This document shows, piece after piece, positions 1 through 7,292 of a DNA stretch of 33,946 bases (position 1 is its first letter; the number at the start of each line of letters is the position of its first letter). The translations under genes were made by a program, and so were the position numbers. The notes below the pieces were generated by a model. That model worked only from the letters and a program-made list of their open reading frames with translations. It did not search any database and was not told the origin of the DNA. This DNA is from Ignavibacteria bacterium (GTDB lineage: Bacteria > Bacteroidota > Ignavibacteria > UBA10030): positions 1 through 33,946 of the forward strand of contig VGWB01000014.1 of NCBI GenBank assembly GCA_016873755.1, written 5' to 3'.

Positions 1-877
1 GTAGCAGGATCATAGATTTTGTCTCGACATGTCCATCGGCAGCCAGACGATAGAAATAGAGCCCGCTCGGCATCGCCGAAGAGTTCCATTGCACTGAATG
101 AACACCGGGTGCAAGATCGGCATTAACCAGCTCTGCGACTTCCTGGCCGAGCATATTGCAAATCTTCATCACAGCACGGCAGGCCCGTGGCAATTCGAAG
201 CGGATCGTGGTAGCCGGGTTGAACGGGTTGGGGTAGTTCTGATACAGGATGACGTGATTCGGAACGGCTGCGAAATCCTCACGGATTTCAGTCACAGCCA
301 TTTTCGAAACGTACACCGCGATGCAGTAGTTCGACATGAACCCGTACTCGCGTTCCCAACTCTTACCCGAGTACCGGCGGTAGCTTCGATTCTCAGGTTG
401 AGCGAGCCCGTCTCCGCACAGTTGCGAGGTTGCGCCGACTTGCTCGATTCCGACGAAGAAATGTTCCTTGTCGGTGCTCCAGCTCAACGACGAAACAGCC
501 CACTTATCCGAGTTCCAATTGCCGCTACTCACATAGATGGTTTTCGTATCGCTCTGCTGCGGTGGATCAACGGGCCACGTGGATACCGCGTCGCTGTTGA
601 AGTTCTTCCAGAAACATAGCTTGACGGTCTTGCCGGCTGACGATTCCCATACCACTTTGACGGAATCGATCGAGAGCGCCGGCCAGTCGGTCGGCTTTGT
701 AAAGCGCACGCAATAGTACTGCACGGCGAGGTTGAACCGTGTCGAGACGTGACTGGAGTTGTAGTAACTCAGCCACGTGCCTTCGGAACCCTGCTGGCGG
801 GCGTGAACCTGGAAGCTGAGACAGGCAAGCACTGCGAGCAGAGAGAGATGAATCAGCATTGATCTGGTTTGATGCAT
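1..877 (-). CDS. Secreted protein with type IX secretion C-terminal domain (partial, 3' end outside window)
   Basis: The frame is open from an ATG at 877 to the window edge (292 codons), so the stop lies just outside. A GAGGAG ribosome site sits 8-9 bases before the ATG. Residues 1-26 form a signal peptide ending near VHA. Residues 30-195 are a beta-rich region rich in Trp and Tyr that I do not recognise. Residues about 208-292 are a type IX secretion sorting domain: NYPNPFNP at 214-221, then NMLGQEVAELV and SGLYFYRL, as in other Ignavibacteria-like cargo. The protein is therefore expected to be exported through the inner membrane by Sec and moved across the outer membrane. The visible domain end (KSMILL) is within a few residues of where such domains normally stop. 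The passenger's function is unknown. Confidence 0.9.
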   Translation of the reverse strand, partial: MHQTRSMLIHLSLLAVLACLSFQVHARQQGSEGTWLSYYNSSHVSTRFNLAVQYYCVRFTKPTDWPALSIDSVKVVWESSAGKTVKLCFWKNFNSDAVSTWPVDPPQQSDTKTIYVSSGNWNSDKWAVSSLSWSTDKEHFFVGIEQVGATSQLCGDGLAQPENRSYRRYSGKSWEREYGFMSNYCIAVYVSKMAVTEIREDFAAVPNHVILYQNYPNPFNPATTIRFELPRACRAVMKICNMLGQEVAELVNADLAPGVHSVQWNSSAMPSGLYFYRLAADGHVETKSMILL

Positions 878-1553
878 GGTTTTGTCTCCTCGGGAGGAAT
901 GATCCAGTGCTCTAGCCATCGATCCCTGTGCTCTCCATAAAGGTCCTGAAAAATCTTGACTGGAGGAGCCCGCTGATCGATGCTTCCTTCAAGGTTACGA
1001 GGAAGCCGCCATACAAGCGCAACGGGAAAGTGAAAACTCTGTGGAGATTGTGTGAAGCGGGGATGGAGAAGAATTTCGAGTTCGAAAAAGGTACGTCATC
1101 GCTGCTTCACGAGCGGACGGAATCGGAAATAATCAAGGTCGATACAAGCTCAGGCAGGGAACGACCCGCGGTCAACATTGATGAGCAGCTGTTGCTGCCT
1201 CTAGGAGCGGCGGGAGGGGCGAGTCCCAAGCGTCCCGATTGAGGAATCAAACTCACCGATGTCCCACCGCACCGAACATGTCCTCTCACTTGATGACCAA
1301 TTGTTGCTTTTTCCTTTTTACCAGGGCCCTCCCCCTCGTCCGTCGTCGCGGCTGTGCCCTAATCCCTAACCGGCCAACCCTTCAACGTGTTTGAGAAAAT
1401 GAGATCACTCAGGATGGAAAACACCCACCTCACCTGAGAGGTGCAGGTTGAGCCTCCTTCCGTTGTCTTTCTGATGTTGTCATCAGATGCGATCAACCAG
1501 CCCGTTGATGTGTGATGAAGATTCGAGTGCATCAAGTTGTGCGAGAATGCTTA
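878..1553. other. Intergenic region with a dispersed element, no convincing gene
   Basis: There are 676 bases between the cargo gene start (877) and the stop of the lipoprotein-barrel gene (1554). The only open frame of note (plus, 928-1242) starts with GTG, lacks a ribosome site and has no recognisable protein character. The region holds one copy of an 83-bp element (975-1057). A small hairpin at 1426-1443 (CACCTC/GAGGTG) has no T tract and is not a clear terminator. The rest shows nothing I can name. Confidence 0.6.
975..1057 (-). repeat. 83-bp upstream element, copy 1
   Basis: It aligns without gaps to 4513-4595 at about 67 of 83 positions by eye. The half 1015-1057 matches 4553-4595 at 42 of 43. 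On the minus strand it ends 97 bases before the ATG of the cargo gene at 877. Copy 2 ends 71 bases before another minus-strand start. The shared distance and orientation suggest a promoter or leader element, but a dispersed intergenic repeat fits equally well. Confidence 0.7.
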
Positions 1554-2936
1554 CTACCATCGGTACGAGACGCCCACGCTCAACTGCGTGAGGAAAATCT
1601 TCTCGTTGCCGAAACTCTGGAAAATCCGGACGGCCGGATCAACCGTCAGGGAGCGAGATACAGGGATTGCAGCATAGAGCCTCGCTGATCCAGCTGGTTC
1701 CGTCGAAGGGCCCTCGGCCGGCTCGAATGTCTCGTAAGTGAAATAGGGCGTCGCAACGGGTACCACCTCATAGCGATCCTTTGCACCTGAAAAAAACAAA
1801 ACCCCAAGTCCGAGCGAGCCATACAATGTTGCTGTCCGGATGTTGCCAAGTTTGATGTCCGCGACTCCTTGTATGCCGTGTCCGAGAAATTCATTCTCAG
1901 CGGCTGACGAACCAACGGGAATTCCTGCATACGACCATTCAATGGTTCCGCCGCTCGGTTCGGATGCCAGAATCTGCACGCTGTATTCAGCCCCGAGCCG
2001 CACTCGCGAATTCATCAGCGACGTACGGAACAGGAGACGTGCCTCCACACCTAATCCTCCAAAACTCCCTTGATCGCCCCAGTCAAAGCGAATCTGGTCG
2101 TTCGGGGAAAAGAATCCATATACTAATGATCCCGACACGGCCGATCTGTTCCAAACACCTTCGTCCGCTACGGTCGGGGTGCTCCGAGTCCCCTCGTCTG
2201 CTCGGGAAACTCCAGGCGCCGAAGGCGCTACCATCGTCCCGCCAAAGAAATCATTTTCAAGATAGACTTTCGCCCGGTTCACAGTCTTGTATAACGCCTT
2301 TGTCAAGTCGAGAAAATCAGGCGGCTTGTCCCACTCTCCCTCTACATCAACCTTGGCGTCTTCCTCGTTCATTTCAACTCCCCATTCAAGGGCGTTCGTG
2401 CGCAGGTTGATGAGCTCGCCTCTTCCCACACAGAACGGCTTTGGCGATTCAAGTGGAATGAACCCGTAGTATTTGCGCGTCGTCCCCCAACGGTCAATTG
2501 AAAGCAGTACAAGGGCGTCAATGCCTTCATCAGCGGCAATCATCCGACAGTCTCGCTCGTGAAAGTCGCCGGAGGCAGTCGGAGTGTACTTCGCAAATTT
2601 CTCCAGATCAATCGGCTTCTCAATGAGCTTCACATTGAATCCCCGCCCCTTCAGATTCTCCCAGAATCTCCGGGCAACGTCGTCAAAGCCGCTCGAATCG
2701 ATCGACTGAAGATGCGCTTCCAGGGTCCCGGTCGCGGCTTTCGCAATCGCTTGGTCGAGCAACCCTCCTCCCTGCCGGTACGTCGCTGCAACAGGGGCTT
2801 TGGCAACTGCGACTCCGATGTTTCGTTCTTTGGTCTGCCAAAAATCACTCTTGAGCGCCAGGTTGGAGGGACCACATCCGCACGCAAGCACAAGCGAGGC
2901 TGACCCGAGGACGACAAACAACAATGGTTTTGACAT
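1554..2936 (-). CDS. Lipoprotein with C-terminal outer-membrane beta-barrel, paralogue of the next gene
   Basis: This protein has 460 residues from the ATG at 2936, which has AAGGAG seven bases upstream; the frame extends further up but without a ribosome site. Residues 1-20 are a lipoprotein signal, with the lipidated Cys in LVLACGCGPS. Residues 20-235 are about three-quarters identical to the adjacent 241-residue lipoprotein (shared blocks LALKSDFWQTKER, MIAADEG, LLSIDRWGTTRKYY, EGEWDKPPDF). A linker with a repeated ADEG motif follows. From about residue 265 to the end is a beta-strand-rich barrel-like region ending in VGVSYRW, a terminal aromatic typical of outer-membrane proteins. The N-terminal layout resembles GNA1162/YajG-type envelope lipoproteins, but I cannot assign a family. 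It likely arose by duplication of the neighbour with barrel fusion, or by barrel loss from the neighbour. Confidence 0.85.
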   Translation of the reverse strand: MSKPLLFVVLGSASLVLACGCGPSNLALKSDFWQTKERNIGVAVAKAPVAATYRQGGGLLDQAIAKAATGTLEAHLQSIDSSGFDDVARRFWENLKGRGFNVKLIEKPIDLEKFAKYTPTASGDFHERDCRMIAADEGIDALVLLSIDRWGTTRKYYGFIPLESPKPFCVGRGELINLRTNALEWGVEMNEEDAKVDVEGEWDKPPDFLDLTKALYKTVNRAKVYLENDFFGGTMVAPSAPGVSRADEGTRSTPTVADEGVWNRSAVSGSLVYGFFSPNDQIRFDWGDQGSFGGLGVEARLLFRTSLMNSRVRLGAEYSVQILASEPSGGTIEWSYAGIPVGSSAAENEFLGHGIQGVADIKLGNIRTATLYGSLGLGVLFFSGAKDRYEVVPVATPYFTYETFEPAEGPSTEPAGSARLYAAIPVSRSLTVDPAVRIFQSFGNEKIFLTQLSVGVSYRW

Positions 2937-3238
2937 GATCGACTCCTTCTTTTTTGCGTTGAGAGCCCGACTCAAAAATGCTGCTCTCCCTTTCGCGACT
3001 TGCGCCAAATGGGTCCTTCGAAGGAGCACTTCGCCCCGCCTTCAGGTGTTCGCGAGCGGCCAGAACAAAACCGCCCGGTCGGGATGCGTTGAGCCTTCGG
3101 ACCGTTGCCACAAGCAACCAAAGAAGAGATAGTAATAGGTTTTGAAGAAATGCTGTTCGGGAAAGCCTCCAGTGAAATTGACACATTTGAGAACAACTTG
3201 TTTCTGAAGCACGACGGAACGACGCGAGCTCAATAGGT
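2937..3238. other. Spacer between duplicated lipoprotein genes
   Basis: These 302 bases contain no plausible gene. A 27-base stretch at 3206-3232 resembles 4008-4034, which lies in the 3' end of the upstream glycine-zipper gene: the first 16 bases are identical and about 7 of the next 10 match. This could be a remnant of the duplication that produced the two lipoproteins. A short palindrome CCTTCGAAGG lies near 3016. No promoter motif could be assigned. Confidence 0.45.
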
Positions 3239-3964
3239 TCAAGGCGACATAGGCTTGGCCGATTTTCCTGCAAAGAAGTCATTCTCCAGAAAGGCTTTTG
3301 CCTTGTCGACCGCTTTGTACAACGCTTTCGTCACCTCTGGGAAATCAGGTGGTTTATCCCACTCTCCTTCTACGTCGACCTTCGACTGATCTTCCTCCAT
3401 TTCAACGCTCCACTCCAGCGCATTCGTGCGGAGGTTGACGAGCTCGCCTCTCGCGACACAGAAGGGCTTTGGAGACTCAAGTGGAATGAAAGCGTAGTAT
3501 TTACGCGTCGTTCCCCAACGATCGATTGAAAGCAGCACGAGGGCATCGACACCTTCATCAGCTGCAATCATTCGGAGGTCTCGTTCATGGTAATCGCCAG
3601 ACGAAGTCGGTGCAAACTTGGGGAGTTTCTCGAGGTCGATCGGCTTCTCAACAAGCTTGACGTTGAATCCTTGCGTTTCCAGGTTCTCCGCAAACTTTTG
3701 GGCGACGTCCTCGAAACTCTTGGAATTAAGCTTCTCAAAATGGGCATCCAGCGTCCCAATTGCAGCTTTCGCAATGGCACGATCGAGCAGGCCCCCTCCT
3801 GCTTGATGCGTCGCGGCAACCGGGGACTTAGCTACAGCGACTCCGATCTTTCGTTCTTTCGTCTGCCAGAAATCACTCTTCAACGCGAGCTTTGACGGCC
3901 CGCACCCGCAGACAAACGCGAGCAGCACAAAGCCGAGTACGGACAAGAACAATGGCCTAGGCAT
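3239..3964 (-). CDS. Lipoprotein of unknown function, paralogue of the barrel-fused lipoprotein
   Basis: This protein has 241 residues, with an ATG at 3964 and AAAGGA six to seven bases upstream. Residues 1-19 are a lipoprotein signal, with Cys in the FVCGCGPS segment. The mature part repeats the first 235 residues of the gene at 1554-2936 but stops at the point where that protein continues into a barrel. The core (VDALVLLSIDRWGTTRKYY, then a GELVNLRTNALEW segment) recalls envelope lipoproteins of the GNA1162/YajG type, where a conserved strand precedes an LRTN-like turn. That link is only inferred. The gene begins 15 bases after the glycine-zipper gene ends, so the two are probably co-transcribed. 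Confidence 0.85.
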   Translation of the reverse strand: MPRPLFLSVLGFVLLAFVCGCGPSKLALKSDFWQTKERKIGVAVAKSPVAATHQAGGGLLDRAIAKAAIGTLDAHFEKLNSKSFEDVAQKFAENLETQGFNVKLVEKPIDLEKLPKFAPTSSGDYHERDLRMIAADEGVDALVLLSIDRWGTTRKYYAFIPLESPKPFCVARGELVNLRTNALEWSVEMEEDQSKVDVEGEWDKPPDFPEVTKALYKAVDKAKAFLENDFFAGKSAKPMSP

Positions 3965-3979
3965 GGCTGATTCCTTTCC

Positions 3980-4441
3980 CTATTGTGATTGAGAAGAATC
4001 CCCTTTCGAAGCACGACGGAACGGAGCGAGGTCCACCGTTTCCCAGGACTGCTCGCCGGCCCCAAGCACAGCTCCTACCACAACGGCGGCGGCGGTGAGA
4101 GCAGCTATCGCGCCGTAATTCACCTTCCCATTTCCCTCCCCCTCCGCGAGGAAGATCGCACACAACCCAATTCCCACGCCGAATCCGCCACCCAGCAAAG
4201 CATACTCGCCTATTTTGGATCCTTTGGAGACATAAAGGGTCTTCACGGAAGAAAGAGGTACCGAGATCGGAACACCGGCCGTCGTCACACCCGAGAACTC
4301 TGTTGACGAAAGAAAACACTTCGTTCCCTCGATCCGCTCGCCGTTTTCTAAGAGCGCGACGAAGTCGGCGTATGCTGACATCGGCCGCTGGGCAACGGCT
4401 AGTTGGGTTATCGTGGCGCACACCAACAAAACGTAACGCAA
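3980..4441 (-). CDS. Small exported protein with glycine-zipper membrane segment
   Basis: This protein has 153 residues. No ATG is available: an in-frame stop at 4451-4453 limits the start, and the first candidate is TTG at 4441, preceded by GGTGAGG about eight bases upstream. Residues 1-17 form a signal peptide ending LAVA. Residues 25-70 (ENGERIEGT... PLSSVKTLYV) look like the small beta domain often seen where a protein defines a quantity 'with respect to' a membrane component; the fold is unassigned. Residues 78-125 hold two Gly/Ala-rich hydrophobic segments (GGGFGVGIGL, AALTAAAVVVGAVLGAG) typical of glycine zippers. It sits immediately upstream of the lipoprotein pair, so a shared envelope role is likely. 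Function is unknown. Confidence 0.75.
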   Translation of the reverse strand: MRYVLLVCATITQLAVAQRPMSAYADFVALLENGERIEGTKCFLSSTEFSGVTTAGVPISVPLSSVKTLYVSKGSKIGEYALLGGGFGVGIGLCAIFLAEGEGNGKVNYGAIAALTAAAVVVGAVLGAGEQSWETVDLAPFRRASKGDSSQSQ

Positions 4442-4512
4442 GACCGGCCCTCACCTTCAACTGACGTGGATCCGACGCACTTCACCGTAACCGAAATCGG
4501 AGACGTCTCTCC

Positions 4513-4595
4513 GATCAAATCTTCAGTTGATAGTACGGGGAGGCCGCGACATAAGCGCAACGGGAAGGTGAAAACTCTGTGGAGATTGTGTGAAG
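4513..4595 (-). repeat. 83-bp upstream element, copy 2
   Basis: This is the second copy of the element at 975-1057. It ends 71 bases upstream of the TTG start of the glycine-zipper gene and begins 38 bases after the stop of the propeller gene at 4634. The most conserved part is 4553-4595. It contains no open frame conserved between copies. Confidence 0.7.
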
Positions 4596-4633
4596 GATTA
4601 CTGTAGGGAAGGCCGGTGGTTCGGTAGCGGATT

Positions 4634-6604
4634 TTACTTGGCAGCAAGCGGTTTGAAGCGGATATAGTCAAAATCGACATAGCTTCCGGCCGGCGTGAAC
4701 CACCCGCCTCCACTGATAACCAGCTGCTGATCACTCGCGAGTGCTTCCTTCGGGAGCGTACCGGAACGAACGGGAATATAGGCGACGCCATCTTCGCTCA
4801 TCTCGACGGTCAGACGGCTTTCATTCCTTATGAAGCGGGTGTAGGCGGTGTACGGCAGCGGCTCGGTCGTGTCGCCCGGAGGGATATATGAGGGTGCTCT
4901 CGTCGCCTCCTCTTCTACCAGATTACTGAACTGGATTGAGAACGAAGGTCTGTTCCCCCAAGAACGCGAGCGCATAAAGGTTGCAGAAGCCGTGGGAGCA
5001 CCATTCCGGGCAAACGTAACTGAGATCCAGAGATACCTGCTGTCCGCCGGTCGAACAATGCTGTATCTTGCCTTGATTTCCAGCATCCATGAGGTTCCGT
5101 CTAGCTTCCGACGAAGCTGAAGCGCAGGATAGTACCAGTATCCGTCACCGTCGCGAAACATCGCAAATTGTGGTAGAGATGACCAGTATGAGATCGGATC
5201 AAGGCTATATCGAAGGTGCCCCGGATTGTCGATTAGGGAGATGCGCCCAAACGTATGGAAACCGTACTCATTCGGTCCCTGCCACTGCACGACTTTCCAC
5301 CCTGAATCCAGTTTCGAGGCGCTGAAATCATCGTCGAACGAGCTCTCGGCGGGCTTGTCGGCCAGTGCACTTTCTTGTACGATCTCTTGAACTGCTGCTG
5401 CCAGCTCCTTTCTTTCGATCCCAGCTCTCCTCTGTATCTCCGCTTCGAGATCCATTAACAGCACAAAGGGACTGCCTGCTGGCCCTCCGTCGCGCATCGT
5501 GATCGCCATCAAGTGAGCGTCTCTGCCTGCTGCAACGCGAAACAGGATGTGTCGTCCGCCGGGAGACCAAAGCGGCGTGTCCTTATCGCCGCCGATCGAT
5601 TCGGTGACGCTACTCAGAGTCCGATCTGCAATCGAGAACGTGTACACCTGACGAAGGTGCTCCTCCCCCTTTCCCAAATCGAAAACGGCGTATCTTCCAT
5701 CAGGCGAGAAGCGTAGACCGCGTGAGTTCCCGTCAAGGATCGTCAGCGAATCACACTCTCCACTCGCGGCGTTGATCGCTACGAGCATCATGGCATCTTG
5801 AAGGACAGAGTGCTCGCGAGTTGCGACACGGGCAAGGATGCGCTTTCCATCACGTGACCAATCTGACGGGAAAATCATCCAACCGCTGCGCCCCTGAACA
5901 ACCTCCGGCTCGCCGCCTTCGACCGAGACCGTGCGGAGATCTACATACCAACTCTCTCTGTACCAACCGTAAGCGATCTTTTTGCCATCGGGGGCCCAGA
6001 CCTTGTAGTAAGCGAATTCCGGAGATTCGCTCCAGGTCTTATGGGTCAACTGCGTGATCCTCCCAGTCTTCCGGTTTTTCACCACCAGGTTGCCCGTCTC
6101 CCAGTCGGTATGAGCCTCCATCGTTTCATCGGGAGAAATCGCGCCAAGGGGTTCAAGGGCAACGCGCGCGAGGTAGTAGTCGATCATCGCCGTGTAGTCA
6201 GGCATTCTCGCGGAGAGCACTGCAAGACGGGCCCGGGCAGTCCGGACTGCGTCGGAATACTTCGGGAATCGACGCATCACGGTCCGATAGATTTCCAGAG
6301 AGCGCACATCACCTTTCTTCTCGTAGCAGGATGCCAGCCGCAGATGCGTGCAGATGAGGAGGGAGTCGTTTCGCGAGGGCCCATCAAGGATCTGCACATA
6401 GAGTCGTTCCGCCCCTTCGAGGTCGCCCTCTACGTCTTCGCGATACGCCGCCTCCTGCAGAAGTTTCTCCGGTGCGGTCTGACACAGGCAGAGCGAGGAG
6501 ACAATGGTCAGACCAAGAAACAGCCGCCTTGAAGATCGTGCGATCAAGGACAAATTCAACAGTGGCGAGCGGGACATTGGCAGAGCTCTCAATCCAAGAT
6601 TCAT
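4634..6604 (-). CDS. Exported TPR, WD40-like beta-propeller and jelly-roll protein
   Basis: This protein has about 656 residues from the ATG at 6604, one base after the response-regulator stop; a second ATG at 6577 is also possible. A signal sequence (RRLFLGLTIVSSLCLCQ) covers about residues 25-42. Residues 45-130 are TPR-like helices (EGAERLYVQIL, LRLASCYEKKGD, YRTVMRRFP). Residues about 160-410 hold TolB/PD40-type propeller repeats, visible as VWAPDGKKIAYG, DWSRDGKRILAR, RFSPDGRYAVFD and LWSPGGRHILFR. The rest, from FDDDFSASKLDSGW to DFDYIRFKP, resembles the concanavalin-like DUF1349/laminin-G group that binds glycans. It is the last gene of the kinase-regulator operon, so it is probably an accessory or output of that signalling pair. 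Ligand unknown. Confidence 0.85.
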   Translation of the reverse strand: MNLGLRALPMSRSPLLNLSLIARSSRRLFLGLTIVSSLCLCQTAPEKLLQEAAYREDVEGDLEGAERLYVQILDGPSRNDSLLICTHLRLASCYEKKGDVRSLEIYRTVMRRFPKYSDAVRTARARLAVLSARMPDYTAMIDYYLARVALEPLGAISPDETMEAHTDWETGNLVVKNRKTGRITQLTHKTWSESPEFAYYKVWAPDGKKIAYGWYRESWYVDLRTVSVEGGEPEVVQGRSGWMIFPSDWSRDGKRILARVATREHSVLQDAMMLVAINAASGECDSLTILDGNSRGLRFSPDGRYAVFDLGKGEEHLRQVYTFSIADRTLSSVTESIGGDKDTPLWSPGGRHILFRVAAGRDAHLMAITMRDGGPAGSPFVLLMDLEAEIQRRAGIERKELAAAVQEIVQESALADKPAESSFDDDFSASKLDSGWKVVQWQGPNEYGFHTFGRISLIDNPGHLRYSLDPISYWSSLPQFAMFRDGDGYWYYPALQLRRKLDGTSWMLEIKARYSIVRPADSRYLWISVTFARNGAPTASATFMRSRSWGNRPSFSIQFSNLVEEEATRAPSYIPPGDTTEPLPYTAYTRFIRNESRLTVEMSEDGVAYIPVRSGTLPKEALASDQQLVISGGGWFTPAGSYVDFDYIRFKPLAAK

Positions 6605-6605
6605 G

Positions 6606-7292
6606 TTACTCGTGGAACTTGTATCCCACACCACGTACCCCCTGAATGTATCTCGGCTCTGCAGGGTCATCCTCCAGCTTCTTCCGTAGATGTGCAATGT
6701 GCGTGTCAACAGTCCGGTTGTCAACGTACACCTCTTTCCCCCACACCTCATCAAGGATGGCATCACGCGAAAGCACTTCCCCTTTGCTGTTTATCAGGTG
6801 TCGCAGGAGGGCAAACTCCAGGGAGGTGAGGTACACCGGACGATTCCCTTTCCGCACTTCGTATTTCCTGAAATCGATCTCCACGTCGCCAAATCGCGCT
6901 ACTTCAATCCCCTGTCGCGTCTGTTTCACTCGACGCAATATAGCGTTGATGCGTGCGAGGAGCTCCCGCGGGCTAAACGGCTTCGTAACGTAGTCATCTG
7001 CGCCAAGTTCAAGCCCGAGGACCTTGTCAGCCTCTCTGCCTCGCGCCGTGAGCATGAGAATCGGGATGGTGATCCCCTCCTGCCGCAACTGTCTGCATAC
7101 ATCAAAGCCGCTCATACGCGGGAGCATAATATCCAGAACAATGAGGTCATGCCGTCGCTCCTTCGCACGCGACAGACCAGCAAGTCCGTCGCGTGCGGTA
7201 TCGATCTCAAATCCCTCCATCTTCAGGTCATCCTCGAGCCCCATGAGGATGCTTTCGTCATCCTCAATGATGAGAATTCGTTCCGTGTGCAT
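6606..7292 (-). CDS. OmpR/PhoB-family response regulator
   Basis: This protein has 228 residues from the ATG at 7292, which overlaps the kinase 3' end by 29 bases. The frame is open further upstream but that part lies inside the kinase gene. The receiver (residues 5-118) has the acidic pair in IIEDDES, phospho-acceptor Asp54 in VLDIMLP, Thr82 in LTARG and Lys104 in VTKPFSP. The C-terminal winged helix (about 130-226) has the usual YLTSLEFALLRHL, LDEVWG, VDTHIAHLRKKLE and RGVGYKF blocks. It should bind DNA when phosphorylated by the adjacent kinase. Its targets are unknown; the downstream exported protein is one candidate. Confidence 0.95.
   Translation of the reverse strand: MHTERILIIEDDESILMGLEDDLKMEGFEIDTARDGLAGLSRAKERRHDLIVLDIMLPRMSGFDVCRQLRQEGITIPILMLTARGREADKVLGLELGADDYVTKPFSPRELLARINAILRRVKQTRQGIEVARFGDVEIDFRKYEVRKGNRPVYLTSLEFALLRHLINSKGEVLSRDAILDEVWGKEVYVDNRTVDTHIAHLRKKLEDDPAEPRYIQGVRGVGYKFHE

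Noticed and set aside
928-1242. Plus-strand frame of 104 codons
   Set aside because: GTG start without a ribosome site, no recognisable protein features, and it contains one copy of the 83-bp element whose second copy is not coding in that frame.
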